Source of the DNA: Arachnia propionica
GTDB lineage: Bacteria > Actinomycetota > Actinomycetes > Propionibacteriales > Propionibacteriaceae
Direction of reading: 5' to 3'
DNA: 64,000 nt
Assembly (NCBI RefSeq): GCF_003859805.1
Contig: NZ_RQZG01000014.1
Coordinates: 1-64,000 of the forward strand
The number at the start of each line of letters is the position of its first letter. The first letter of the stretch is position 1. Shown here piece by piece: positions 18,406 to 28,375 of this stretch. The position numbers and the translations under genes were made by a program. The notes below the pieces were generated by a model. That model ran no database searches. It was not told the origin of the DNA and saw only the letters and a program-made list of their open reading frames with translations.

Positions 18406-19719
18406 TCACCCGCTCCGCAGCCAGGCGTCGGATCGTTCCCGCCACCACAGCGTGAGTGCCCGGACCCCCATGAATCCGACGGTGAAGCTCGCCCACAGCC
18501 AGGCCAGACCCGCGACCCCCGTCGGGGCGAGCCGGTCCACCACGAGGACCAGGGGAGCGTAGACGACGAGGGTGAGGGTCATCGCGCGGGCCAGGTAGGG
18601 GCCGTCCCCGGCGCCGATGAGCACCCCGTCGAAGAGGGTCACCCAGGAGGAGATCACCAGGGCCGCCCCCATCACCACCAGCACCACCGCGACGGCGTGA
18701 CGCACCTCGACCTCCGGGGTGAACAGGGCGGCGAACGGGTGCCGCACCACCACGACGACGCCCCCGAGCAGCGCCCCGAAGGCCAGGGACCACGCGACCA
18801 TCCGGCGCGAGATGGCCCGTGCCTCCTCCGGGCGGCCAGCCCCCAGGGCCTGCCCGATGAGGGTCTGACCGGCGATCGCCAGGGCATCCAACACGTTCTG
18901 CAGGAAACCCCAGACGGTGAAGCCCACCTGGTGCGCCGCGAGCGCCACCGCACCCTGACGGGCCGCCGCCCAGGTGGTGAGCAGCAGCGCCAACCGCAAC
19001 GCCACGGTCCGCACCAGCAGTGGGACGCCCACCCGCAGGCTGCGACGCATCCCCGTGGGGTCCGGACGACGCCTGGCCCCCAACCGCCTCGAGCCGCGCA
19101 GCACCAGCCACGCCGCCACCGCTCCGAGTGCGGTCTCGGCCAGTGCCGTCGCGGCCCCGGACCCGGCGATGCCGAGTCCCAGACCGAACACCAGGACCAC
19201 GTCACCGGCCAGGTTGAGGGCCGCGGCCGACAGCGACAGCAGCATCGGGGTGCGTCCATCGGCCAGGCCACGCAGTGCCCCCGTCGCCGCCAGCATCACC
19301 AGCATTCCCGGGGTCCCGGGCAGCGCCCACCGCAGGTAGACCACCGCCTGGGTGTGCACCCCACCCTCGGCCCCGAGCCATCCCGCCAGCTGCGGGGCCA
19401 GCCCCCAGCCGAGTGCCCCCACCGCGATCCCCAGGACCAGCGCCAGCCACAGCGCCTGCGCCCCTGCCTCCGCCGCCTCCCTGGACCGACCGGCTCCGGC
19501 CAGCCGCGCCACCGTCGAGGTCGACGCGTAGGCGAGGAAGATGAACAGGCCGGTCATCGTCCCCAGCACGGCCGCCCCGACCCCGAGCCCGGCCAGTGGT
19601 TCGGTGCCCAGTCGGCCGACGATCGCGGTGTCGGCCATGAGGAACAGGGGTTGTGCGACGAGTGCAGCGAACGCGGGCACCGCCAGGCGCATGATGCGAC
19701 GATCGAGGGAACCGGCCAC
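18406..19719 (-). CDS. MATE family efflux transporter (DinF-like)
   Basis: This 437-residue integral membrane protein has about 12 hydrophobic segments in two similar halves, as in MATE cation- or proton-coupled exporters. Family features include MRLAVPAFAALVAQPLFLM, ADTAIVGRLGTEPLAGLG at the first helices, and ALAAHQVGFTVWGFLQN in the second half, which is close to the DinF branch. I chose GTG at 19719 (VAGSLDRRIMRLAVPA) because TATGAT lies 6 nt upstream and there is no Shine-Dalgarno; ATG at 19692 would lose the residues before helix 1. The substrate cannot be told from sequence. The gene stands alone, convergent with its left neighbour and divergent from the large operon at its right. Confidence 0.92.
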   Translation of the reverse strand: MAGSLDRRIMRLAVPAFAALVAQPLFLMADTAIVGRLGTEPLAGLGVGAAVLGTMTGLFIFLAYASTSTVARLAGAGRSREAAEAGAQALWLALVLGIAVGALGWGLAPQLAGWLGAEGGVHTQAVVYLRWALPGTPGMLVMLAATGALRGLADGRTPMLLSLSAAALNLAGDVVLVFGLGLGIAGSGAATALAETALGAVAAWLVLRGSRRLGARRRPDPTGMRRSLRVGVPLLVRTVALRLALLLTTWAAARQGAVALAAHQVGFTVWGFLQNVLDALAIAGQTLIGQALGAGRPEEARAISRRMVAWSLAFGALLGGVVVVVRHPFAALFTPEVEVRHAVAVVLVVMGAALVISSWVTLFDGVLIGAGDGPYLARAMTLTLVVYAPLVLVVDRLAPTGVAGLAWLWASFTVGFMGVRALTLWWRERSDAWLRSG

Positions 19720-20052
19720 AGCCGGATCATAAACCGCTCGCCCTGTCCCGCTGTCTCCGCTGGTCAGGTTGAGGGTCGTCCGCGACCTGAATGTCCAGAC
19801 CCCTGGCGCACGGTGCCGGAACTCGGGCTCAGCGGGGGCGAGTCCCTGCGCATGGTCGCGGGGTCCCAGTGGGGTGTCCTGCGGACAAACCGTCCAGCCG
19901 ACTTGCCTCGAACCCGCGACGTGCTTGACTGTCAGGTGGAAACAGGGGGTCTTTCTTGGCAGGATGCTCCCAAGGTTAATTGAAGTCTGGCCGAAAGCCG
20001 GACAGTGGCAAGGTGTACGGGAACTGAGAGCGGAAGAGACGAGGCCTCGAAC
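19720..20052. other. 333-nt divergent intergenic region
   Basis: This region separates the MATE gene from the large surface/kinase operon. It holds the MATE -10 near its left edge. On the plus strand there is TTGACT at 19925-19930 and TTGGCA at 19956-19961, followed by TTAATT-like sequence at 19976-19981, but spacing is poor and I cannot fix the operon promoter. No RNA gene, repeat or small gene is evident. Confidence 0.6.
19726..19731 (-). promoter_or_regulatory. -10 element TATGAT for the MATE gene
   Basis: TATGAT, one base from the TATAAT consensus, lies 6 nt before the GTG of the MATE gene, which places the transcript start at the start codon. No Shine-Dalgarno is present. The -35 region is weak. 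Confidence 0.55.
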
Positions 20053-23000
20053 ATGGCAGTGCTGACCCGTGGGCGGATCGAGACCGCCGCCGTCGCCGTC
20101 CTCACGACGGCTCTCGGAGTGCTGGCCTTCGCCCACCCCGGTCTGCCGGCCTCCGAGGTGGAGCTCAACGACGGTGGCATCTGGGTCACCAACCAGAACC
20201 TGCTCATGGTGGGGCATCTCAACTACGAGGCGCAGACCCTGGACGGCGGGTTCCAGTCCACCAAGGACAACTTCGACGTCTCCCAGGCGGCCAGCAACGT
20301 GCTGGTGACCAGTTCCGACAAGATCCAACCCGTCGACGTGGCGTCGGTGTCGATCCGCAGCGAGGCAGACACCAGCGGTCTCCAGGTCTCCCACAACGGT
20401 GATCTCGTGCTGTTCGCCGATCCCGGGGTCGGTCGCGTCTGGGCCACCGACAGCGGCGGGGCCGGGACCTTCTCGACCACCGCGCTGCCACTGCTCAAGG
20501 ACCTCAGCAGCCCCCGCGTGGTCGTCGGTGTGGACGGGGTCGGCCATGTCATCACCAAGGAGGGGGCGCACTACGCGATCACCCCCGGTGAGGAGGATCC
20601 GCAGGTCTCCGACCTCGGGGTGGCCTTCCCCGGGGGGATCAGCGATGACGCACAACTCAGCGTCATCGGCGACGTCCCGGTGGTCCTGGACCAGGGAGAG
20701 CTGCGTCACCGGGGCCGGACCATACGCAACGACGACTTCACCGACGCCGTGCTCCAGCAGCCCGGACCGGACACCGGTCGGATCGCGCTGTCCAGCCCCA
20801 CCGCCATGCTCCAGGTGGACACCGGCAACGGGCGGGTCACCATGGTCGAGGTGCCGAGCGGCGAACCGGCCGCTCCGGTGCAGCTGGAGGGCTGTGTCCA
20901 CGCCCTGTGGGCACGGACCGGTTACTACCTGCGCGACTGTGAGGGGGCGGACTTCGTCAAGTCCCAGTACGACGAGATCGAGAACGCCACCGATCCGGTG
21001 TTCCGGACCAACCGGAAGGTCGTCGTCATCAACGACACCGCCACCGGGGTGGTGCTGCTGCCGATGAAGGACATGGCCCGGGTCGACAACTGGGAACTCA
21101 TCAAGAACCAGCTTCAGGAGGAGAAGCAGGTCAAGGAGGAGGACGTCGTCGACGGGCGTGTCACCATCCGGGAGTTCACCAACGAGCAGAACCCACCGGA
21201 GGCCGTCGATGACCAGCTGGGGGCCCGCCCCGGCACCTCAACCACCCTCCCGGTGCTCCTCAACGACACCGACATCGACGGGGACGTGCTGACCGCCGTC
21301 ATCGAGACCCAGCCCGAGGGGGTGCAGCTCGCGCTGGCCGACGAGGGACGTCAGATCCGGGCGCAGGTCCCCTCCGACATGACGGGGGAGTTCACCTTCA
21401 CCTACCGGGCCTCCGACGGGAACAGCGTCTCCAACCCGGCCACGGTGACCGTGAAGATCCGGGCACCCGGAGAGAACTCGGCCCCTGAACGGGTCCGCAA
21501 CGCCCAGTTGACGGTCGCCGAACGTGCCTCCCTCGAGTACTCGGCACTGGGGGACTGGGTGGATCCCGACGGTGATCCGATCTTCCTCGCCAGCGCCGCG
21601 TCGGAGCAGGCCCTGGAGGTGTCGTGGCGTCCTGACGGGTACGTCGCTGTCAAGGACCTCGGGACCGGGGGTCCGGGCAAACGCGCGGTGAACCTGACGG
21701 TCAGCGACGGCACCGAGTCGGCCTCCAGCGTGCTCGACGTCTACGTGGTCCCCGGCGCCAGCAACTCCCCGCCGATCGCCAACAGTGACCACTTCGTGGC
21801 GACGGTGGGGGAGGCCGTCACCCTCGAGCCGCTCCTCAACGACACCGATGCCGATGCGGACAAGCTGTCGGTCGTCGAGGTGGAGCCCGCCCCGGCCGGC
21901 ACGGAGATCAAGACCGACTACCAGTCGGGACAGATCCGTTTCACCGCGTCCCAGGCCGGGTCCTACCTGTTCGTCTACGGCATCAGCGACGGGGGCAACA
22001 GTGCCAAGGGACGCATCCGGGTGGATGTGATCGACCCGGCGACCGACGACAAGATGCCACTGGCGGAGAACGACCTGGCGCTGCTGCCCGCAGGCGGCTC
22101 CGTGGTGCTGGACGCGCTCGCCAACGATCGTGACCCCACCGGTGGGGTGCTGGTGATCCAAGGGGTCTCGCTGGGTTCGTCGAAGGAACTCAACGTGGAG
22201 ATGATCGCCCACGCCCGGATGAGGATCAGCGCCCCCGCCGGTCTGCAGGAGGCCAAGACCTTCCAGTACACGATCAGCAACGGTCATGGCTCGGCCACCG
22301 CGAAGGTGCTCGTGGTGCCGCGGGAGAGCCAGGCCGAGTCCCAACCCCCCGTCGCCAAACCCGACCAGGCGGTGGTGCGGGCCCAGGACATCGTCACCGT
22401 GTCCGTGCTGGGCAACGACTACTCGCCCTCGGACCTCGACGTCAAGCTCCAGCCGGAGCTCGACGTGCGCTCCGACGCGGAACTCGGTGAGTTCTTCGTC
22501 TCGGACCAGCAGGTGAGGTTCCGCTCCACGGGCAAGGCCGGCACGGCCGAGGCCCTGTACACGATCCGGGACTCCGAGAACCGCATCGCCACGAGCAGCA
22601 TCACGATCACCATCAACGACTACGACGAGGCGAACCAGCAACCCGTTCCGGGTCCGGTGGTGGCCAGGACCTTCACCGGGAAGAGCATCCGGGTCCCGAT
22701 CCCGTTGGAGGGGGTCGATCCCGACGGGGACTTCGTCCAGCTGGTGGGGCTCGGACAACGTCCACCGCAGTTCGGTTCCGTCACGGTCAACGGGAACTCC
22801 CTGATCTACTCCGCCTCGTCGACGGTGGCGGGTACCGATACCTTCACCTACCGGGTCGCCGACCAGTTCGGGGCCGAGGGGGAGGGCACCATCCGCATCG
22901 GGGTGGCGCCTGCCCCCACCACGAACCAGGCCCCGGTGACGGTTCCCGACACCGTGTTCGCCCGCCCCGCCAGCGCGCTGGAGATCCCGGCCCTGGCCAA

Positions 23001-26000
23001 CGACCTCGACCCGGACGGTGACCAGGTCAAGCTGGTCAACGGCTCGGTCCGGGCCGCTGACGAGACCTGGGACCCGCAGGCGGAGGTCATCGGGCAGAAG
23101 ATCCGCATCACCACGCCCGAGGAGGCCGGACAGTACCGGCTGCTCTATGGCATCCAGGACGGTGGGGGCATCCAGGTCGAGGGTCTCGTCACCGTCAACG
23201 TGGATCCCAACGTGCCACCCGTCCCACCGGTGGCGCGCGACGACTTCGTCCCCGAGGCGGGGATCAACGACAAGGACAGCGTCGAGATCGAGGTGTTGAA
23301 CAACGACTCCGATCCCGACGGAGCGGTGTCCGACCTCAAGGTCTCGGTCGAGGAACCGGCGAGTGTCAGGGGCGGGGTGGTCCGGGTCCCGGTCACCGAT
23401 GAACGCCAGGTGCTGCTCTACACGGTCACCGACAAGGACGGGTTGACCGCGAAGGCCGCGGTGGTGGTCCCGGGCCGCCAGAAGGTGAGGCCGCAGATCA
23501 ACCAGGAGGTCGTGCCCGCCCGGGTCAAGGGTGGTGAACAGTTGGTGATCAACCTCGACGAGTACGTGGTCACCCGACCGGGGAACAGGGCGAGGCTCAC
23601 CCGGGCCGAATCCGTGACCGCGGGCCCCGGGGGGAACACCGAGCTTCCCAACGGCGGGCTCGAGGTGGTGGACGAGGACACCATCCGCTTCACCCCGGCC
23701 ACCACCTTCAGCGGCCCCACCTCGGTGTCCTTCGAGGTCACCGACGGGGAGACCCTGGAGGATCCCCGCGCGCTCAGGGCCACGTTGAGCGTGCCCGTGC
23801 TGGTGCTCTCCTCCGGACTGACGCCGCCGTCGTTGCGGCCGAGCGAGGTCACCGTCGCGCCCGGTGAGGGCCCGGTGTCGGCCAGCCTCGCGGCGATGGT
23901 CGATGATCCGGACCCGGGGGACAACGAGCGGATGAGCTTCAAGGTGCTCTCCGCCAGTGAGGGAATCTCGGCCAGCACCAGCGGCAAGGAGATCCAGGTC
24001 ACCGCCGATGCCACCCTCGCGGTCGGTGCGGAGGCGACGGTGCAGGTGGAGGTGCACGACGGCTCCACCGATCCACTCACCATGACGGTCCCGGTGCGGG
24101 TGCTGAAGACCACCCGGCCCCTGATGCAGGTCGCCGACATCGAGGAGCGCAACGCCCGTCTGGACCAGACCTATGCCTTCGACCTGAAGAACTACGTCAC
24201 CAACCCCTTCGCCGATGTCGGCGGGGAGATCAGCATCGTCGGGGTGGCGACGCTCCGACAGGGTTCGGCGAACGTGTCCCAGAACGGCACCGTCATCGAG
24301 GTGACCCCGACCGATCCGGGGACGGGCACCGAGGGGGTGGGGGACGTGGTGGTCTCCTACCGGGTGGCCGATGCCACCAAGGAGGCCTCCCGGGAGCGCA
24401 ACGGCACCATCACGTTGAGCGTCAAGGGCAAACCACGGCCACCCACCAATGTCACGGCGGAGGTGCTCAGGTCGAAGACGGCCCGGGTGACCTGGACCCA
24501 TGCCGGATGGCGTGGTGGGACCCCGCGTGGCTTCACGGTCATCTGGGACGACGGGGAGAAGTTCTGCGGGCTCCAGACCACCTGTGACATCGACACCCTG
24601 CGCAACGGCAAGGCCTACACCTTCACCGTGGTGGCGGAGGTCACGGAGCCGGACATCGACCGCAGTGCCCCGTCCTCACCCAGCAACCAGATCTGGGTGG
24701 ACGGCCTGCCCAACCGGCCGGGACGCCCGAGTGCCACCTTCGGGGACCGCTCGATCTCACTGGCCTGGGACCCGGTGGGCACGGCTGACGGCGGCTCCCC
24801 GGTCAACCGGTACACGATCTCGATCCAGCCGGCCGACGCCCTGGGACGGACCCGGATCGACACCACCGGCACCAGCCATGTGTGGGACAACCTCAACAAC
24901 GGCACCGCCTACACCTTCACGGTGACCGCGCACAACAGGCTGACCGACGAGGACCCGCGGGTGAACCCTCCCACCGGGGACGCCTCCGCCCCACAGATCC
25001 CGGCGGGGGCACCGAGCGGTCAGGGGCCGCCGACGGTGTCGCTCAACAGGCCGGTGACAGGGGTCACCCCGAGCGCGACGCTGACCTGGGGCCCACCCGC
25101 GAACCCCAACGGGGATGCGGACTTCCGCTACGAGGTCCGGGCCACCGGGGGTGACCTGGTGTGCAGCAACGTCTCGTCGAACCAGTGCACCATCAGCATG
25201 GACGTCAGCACCTCGGACCGGACCTTCGAGATGCGCGTGACCAACAAGTCGAGACTGTGGTCACCCTGGTCGTCGATCTCCAACAAGGTCAGGCCGCACC
25301 AGCCGCCGGGGCAGCCCGGAGGGTTCAGCCTCACCCCCACCCACAAGGGACGGGAGGCGACCTTCAACTTCTCCCCGGCCTCCCCGAACGGGGCCCGTGA
25401 CGACGAGATCTCCTACGAGTGGAACGTCGGTGACACCTGGGGGCGGGTCTCCCCGGGCGAGACCGTGACCAGCGACGCCTTCGTCTACGGGCGTTCGGTC
25501 ACCGTGAACCTCCGTGCCGTCGCCACGGTCAACGGGCAGCGGGTGGCGGGGGAGACCGTCAGCGCCACGGTCGCGGTCTCCGGACCGCCGGCGGTCCCGG
25601 TGGTCAGCGCCACCCAGCTCTCCGGGAACGAACCGAAGGTCCGGCTGGGCTGGGAGATGCCCGGCTCCAGCAACGGGGCCTCGGTCACCGCGATCGGCCT
25701 GGAGATCACCACCGGTGGTGCCAAGGAGAGCAACGAGGTCTCGGACCTGACCGACAGCACCGACAAGGGCACCGCCCACGACCAGCGGGTGTGCATCAGG
25801 GCCCGGGCCAAGAACGAGCACGGCGAGTGGAGCGACTGGTCGGGTGAGCAGTGCGCCGACACCATCCCGGAGCCCAGACCCGCCCCGACGGCCTCGATGA
25901 GGTCAGGGCCGAAGGTGCAGTGTCCGGATGACGACGATGACGACTGCCACCAGGCGGCTGTGGAGTTGCGCAACTGGAACCCGGACACGAGTGTGTCCTG

Positions 26001-26154
26001 TCAGCTCAACAACGTCGCGGGCATCACCAGTGAGGCCCGGATCGGGGTGGACGGTTCCGGGAACCGTGACCTGGTCATCAAGGAATGGGTGTTCCCCGAG
26101 GACCGCGAGCCGAAGAATCCCGTGGACATCACCGCCAGCTGCCGCCAGGCCTGA
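20053..26154 (+). CDS. Giant surface protein with tandem Ig/cadherin-like and fibronectin type III domains
   Basis: This 2033-residue protein starts with one hydrophobic segment (ETAAVAVLTTALGVLAFA) that is a signal peptide or anchor. Residues about 40-380 form a beta-rich, perhaps propeller-like region. From about 380 to 1440 there are roughly a dozen Ig/cadherin-like repeats with recurring NDTDxDGD or DPDGD calcium-type turns and FTYRxxDG motifs. From about 1450 onward there are Fn3 domains (RPPTNVTAEV, GRPSATFGDRSISLAWD, GQPGGFSLTP). The end is Cys-rich with an unusual Asp run (CPDDDDDDC). No LPXTG or C-terminal membrane helix is seen. ATG at 20053 is preferred; a GTG 48 nt upstream has a poorer site. 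It heads the operon and is probably the structure the downstream proteins build or sense. Confidence 0.88.
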   Translation: MAVLTRGRIETAAVAVLTTALGVLAFAHPGLPASEVELNDGGIWVTNQNLLMVGHLNYEAQTLDGGFQSTKDNFDVSQAASNVLVTSSDKIQPVDVASVSIRSEADTSGLQVSHNGDLVLFADPGVGRVWATDSGGAGTFSTTALPLLKDLSSPRVVVGVDGVGHVITKEGAHYAITPGEEDPQVSDLGVAFPGGISDDAQLSVIGDVPVVLDQGELRHRGRTIRNDDFTDAVLQQPGPDTGRIALSSPTAMLQVDTGNGRVTMVEVPSGEPAAPVQLEGCVHALWARTGYYLRDCEGADFVKSQYDEIENATDPVFRTNRKVVVINDTATGVVLLPMKDMARVDNWELIKNQLQEEKQVKEEDVVDGRVTIREFTNEQNPPEAVDDQLGARPGTSTTLPVLLNDTDIDGDVLTAVIETQPEGVQLALADEGRQIRAQVPSDMTGEFTFTYRASDGNSVSNPATVTVKIRAPGENSAPERVRNAQLTVAERASLEYSALGDWVDPDGDPIFLASAASEQALEVSWRPDGYVAVKDLGTGGPGKRAVNLTVSDGTESASSVLDVYVVPGASNSPPIANSDHFVATVGEAVTLEPLLNDTDADADKLSVVEVEPAPAGTEIKTDYQSGQIRFTASQAGSYLFVYGISDGGNSAKGRIRVDVIDPATDDKMPLAENDLALLPAGGSVVLDALANDRDPTGGVLVIQGVSLGSSKELNVEMIAHARMRISAPAGLQEAKTFQYTISNGHGSATAKVLVVPRESQAESQPPVAKPDQAVVRAQDIVTVSVLGNDYSPSDLDVKLQPELDVRSDAELGEFFVSDQQVRFRSTGKAGTAEALYTIRDSENRIATSSITITINDYDEANQQPVPGPVVARTFTGKSIRVPIPLEGVDPDGDFVQLVGLGQRPPQFGSVTVNGNSLIYSASSTVAGTDTFTYRVADQFGAEGEGTIRIGVAPAPTTNQAPVTVPDTVFARPASALEIPALANDLDPDGDQVKLVNGSVRAADETWDPQAEVIGQKIRITTPEEAGQYRLLYGIQDGGGIQVEGLVTVNVDPNVPPVPPVARDDFVPEAGINDKDSVEIEVLNNDSDPDGAVSDLKVSVEEPASVRGGVVRVPVTDERQVLLYTVTDKDGLTAKAAVVVPGRQKVRPQINQEVVPARVKGGEQLVINLDEYVVTRPGNRARLTRAESVTAGPGGNTELPNGGLEVVDEDTIRFTPATTFSGPTSVSFEVTDGETLEDPRALRATLSVPVLVLSSGLTPPSLRPSEVTVAPGEGPVSASLAAMVDDPDPGDNERMSFKVLSASEGISASTSGKEIQVTADATLAVGAEATVQVEVHDGSTDPLTMTVPVRVLKTTRPLMQVADIEERNARLDQTYAFDLKNYVTNPFADVGGEISIVGVATLRQGSANVSQNGTVIEVTPTDPGTGTEGVGDVVVSYRVADATKEASRERNGTITLSVKGKPRPPTNVTAEVLRSKTARVTWTHAGWRGGTPRGFTVIWDDGEKFCGLQTTCDIDTLRNGKAYTFTVVAEVTEPDIDRSAPSSPSNQIWVDGLPNRPGRPSATFGDRSISLAWDPVGTADGGSPVNRYTISIQPADALGRTRIDTTGTSHVWDNLNNGTAYTFTVTAHNRLTDEDPRVNPPTGDASAPQIPAGAPSGQGPPTVSLNRPVTGVTPSATLTWGPPANPNGDADFRYEVRATGGDLVCSNVSSNQCTISMDVSTSDRTFEMRVTNKSRLWSPWSSISNKVRPHQPPGQPGGFSLTPTHKGREATFNFSPASPNGARDDEISYEWNVGDTWGRVSPGETVTSDAFVYGRSVTVNLRAVATVNGQRVAGETVSATVAVSGPPAVPVVSATQLSGNEPKVRLGWEMPGSSNGASVTAIGLEITTGGAKESNEVSDLTDSTDKGTAHDQRVCIRARAKNEHGEWSDWSGEQCADTIPEPRPAPTASMRSGPKVQCPDDDDDDCHQAAVELRNWNPDTSVSCQLNNVAGITSEARIGVDGSGNRDLVIKEWVFPEDREPKNPVDITASCRQA

Positions 26155-26176
26155 CCCCGACAAGGAACCCACCACA

Positions 26177-27154
26177 ATGAATGCTGTACTCACCCCGGAG
26201 CAGGCGGCCTTCTTCGCCGACACCTTCGCCCGGCTGACCGACAACATCGGGCAGGCCCTGCTGGGCAAGGCTCCCGTCGTGAGGCTGGCGCTGACCTGCA
26301 TGCTCTCCGAGGGGCATCTGTTGCTGGAGGACGCACCCGGGACGGGCAAGACCGCTTTGGCCAGGGCCATCGCGGCCTCGGTCCACGGCAGCCACAACCG
26401 GATCCAGTTCACCCCGGACCTGCTGCCCTCCGACATCACGGGGGTCACGATGTACGACCAGGCGACGGGACGCTGGAACTTCCACCACGGCCCGATCTTC
26501 TCCTCCATCGTGCTGGCCGACGAGATCAACCGGGCCTCACCCAAGACGCAGTCCGCGCTGCTCGAGGTGATGGAGGAGTCGCAGGTCACCGTCGACGGGC
26601 AGCGCTATCCCACCGAGCGACCGTTCATGGTGATCGCCACCCAGAACCCGGTGGAGCAGGCCGGCACCTACCGGCTCCCGGAGGCCCAGCTCGACCGCTT
26701 CCTCATGAAGACCTCGGTGGGCTACCCGGACACCGAGGACTCGGTGGCGGTGCTGGCCGGTTCGGCCCGTCCCGACCGTTCGAAGCTGTTGAAGGCGGTC
26801 GTGGCACAGCAGGCCATCGCGGAGATGATCGACTCGGTGCGGGACAACTACGTCAACCCGTCGGTGCTCTACTACATCCAGCGGCTGGTGGAGAGCACCC
26901 GCGACGACGCCGACACCGCGATGGGGGTCTCCACCCGTGGGGCCATCGGCATGGTGCGGGCCGCCCGGGTGTGGGCGGCCGCCCATGGCCGCAACTACGT
27001 CATCCCCGATGACGTGAAGGAACTGGCCACCCCGGTGTGGACGCACCGTATCATCATGTCCCCGGAGGCCGAGTTCGCCGGGGTCACCGCGGAGGACGTG
27101 GTGGCCCGGGCCCTGAGCAGGGTCGAGGCCCCGACGAACCGGACGGTTTCCTGA
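26177..27154 (+). CDS. MoxR family AAA+ ATPase
   Basis: MoxR ATPases are hexameric chaperones, usually paired with a DUF58 or VWA protein, that mature or insert target complexes. The 325-residue product shows Walker A EDAPGTGKTALARAIA (about residue 52), Walker B and sensor motifs VLADEINRASPKTQSALLEVMEE and ATQNPVEQAGTY, and a lid domain at the C-terminus. It starts 22 nt after the giant surface protein, with AAGGAA ahead of ATG, and 3 nt before a DUF58 gene. The MoxR-DUF58-TgpA order is common in bacteria; its target here is presumably an envelope assembly. Confidence 0.95.
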   Translation: MNAVLTPEQAAFFADTFARLTDNIGQALLGKAPVVRLALTCMLSEGHLLLEDAPGTGKTALARAIAASVHGSHNRIQFTPDLLPSDITGVTMYDQATGRWNFHHGPIFSSIVLADEINRASPKTQSALLEVMEESQVTVDGQRYPTERPFMVIATQNPVEQAGTYRLPEAQLDRFLMKTSVGYPDTEDSVAVLAGSARPDRSKLLKAVVAQQAIAEMIDSVRDNYVNPSVLYYIQRLVESTRDDADTAMGVSTRGAIGMVRAARVWAAAHGRNYVIPDDVKELATPVWTHRIIMSPEAEFAGVTAEDVVARALSRVEAPTNRTVS

Positions 27155-27157
27155 CAC

Positions 27158-28375
27158 GTGGCACGCCGAATCCGTGACGACTCCGCTCCGCCCATCCCGG
27201 GGCGGGGCCTGTGGGCACGTCTGGTGCGAAACCCGGTGACGGAGCCCATCACCCCGCTCGGCTGGTTCCTGCTGGGACTGGTCACCGTCGGGGCGATCCC
27301 TGCCTGGAGTCTCGGCTGGCTGGAGTTCCGAGCCCTGTGGGTCATCGCGGCGGTGGTGCTGATCCTCGCCGTGCTGAGCGTCATGGGGCGTTCCCAGCAC
27401 CTGGTCATCTTCGAGCTGGACCGTCCCCGGGTCCAGGCGGGGGAGACCGTGGGCGGGCGTGTGGTGGTGACCGCGGCGGGTGGACGTCGCTCCGTGCCCT
27501 CCACCCTGGAGTTCTCCGTCGACGACGACACCGCGTCCTTCCGGGTCCCGGAGCTGGCGGGCGGTACCCGTCACGAGGAACGGTTCAGCATCCCCACCAC
27601 CACGCGAGGGGTGGTGCGGCTGGGGCCGGTCCGCTCCGTCCAGGCCGATCCCCTGCTGACCCTCAGCCGCATCAAGATGCTCTCGGGAACCCAGGACCTG
27701 TTCGTCCATCCACGGATCATCGCGGCGGGGTCGGGGGCCATCGGCTTCCTGAGGGACGTCGAAGGGATCACCACCTCGAACCTGTCCTCGTCCGACGTCT
27801 CCTTCCACGCCCTGCGGGAGTACGTCCCCGGAGATGACCGTCGCTCCGTCCACTGGCGCACGACGGCCCGGGTCGGCAAGCTCATGGTCCGCCAGTTCGA
27901 GGAGACCCTCCGGGCGCACCTGCTCATCCTGCTGTCCACCCGCACCGCTGACTACACCGACCCGGACGACTTCGAGCTGGCGGTCTCCGTGGCCGGTTCG
28001 CTGGGCGCCTCGGCGCTGCAGGAGGAACGTCAGGTGACCTTCGTCACCTCCACCGAGGAGGTCCGTTTCCCCGGGGCCATCGGGTTGTTGGACCGACTCT
28101 CCGGGGTGGCCTGCCAGGAGGAGGCCCCGACGATGCGGCAGGTGGCCGCGCGTCACGCCAACGCACCCGGGCTGTCGGTGGTGGCCCTGGTCACCGGGAA
28201 TGCCGCCCGTGCCGAACTGCGTGGTGTGCAGCGGGTGATCCCGCCGGGGGTGTTCTCGTTCGCCCTGCGCTGCTCCGGGGAGAGTCGGCTGTCCCGCAGC
28301 CGGGTCGGACCGATGAGCGTGATCGATCTCGCGGAGCTGGAGCAACTCCGCCCCGCCCTGCGGAGTCTCCGGTGA
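27158..28375 (+). CDS. DUF58 domain membrane protein, MoxR partner
   Basis: The 405-residue protein has two transmembrane helices near its N-terminus (GWFLLGLVTVGAIPAW and LWVIAAVVLILAVLSVM), then a beta-rich part and the DUF58 signature ALREYVPGDDRRSVHWRTTAR at about residues 225-245. The part after it resembles a VWA-like fold (LLILLSTRTADYTDPDDFELA). DUF58 proteins act with MoxR ATPases encoded beside them. GTG start 3 nt after moxR; its stop overlaps the next start by 4 nt (GTGA). Role inferred from family and context. Confidence 0.93.
   Translation: MARRIRDDSAPPIPGRGLWARLVRNPVTEPITPLGWFLLGLVTVGAIPAWSLGWLEFRALWVIAAVVLILAVLSVMGRSQHLVIFELDRPRVQAGETVGGRVVVTAAGGRRSVPSTLEFSVDDDTASFRVPELAGGTRHEERFSIPTTTRGVVRLGPVRSVQADPLLTLSRIKMLSGTQDLFVHPRIIAAGSGAIGFLRDVEGITTSNLSSSDVSFHALREYVPGDDRRSVHWRTTARVGKLMVRQFEETLRAHLLILLSTRTADYTDPDDFELAVSVAGSLGASALQEERQVTFVTSTEEVRFPGAIGLLDRLSGVACQEEAPTMRQVAARHANAPGLSVVALVTGNAARAELRGVQRVIPPGVFSFALRCSGESRLSRSRVGPMSVIDLAELEQLRPALRSLR

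Noticed and set aside
21238-24501. Long minus-strand open frame inside the giant Ig/Fn3 gene (1087 codons)
   Set aside because: It is a GC-driven antisense shadow of a repetitive coding region; it has no start site or recognisable domain.
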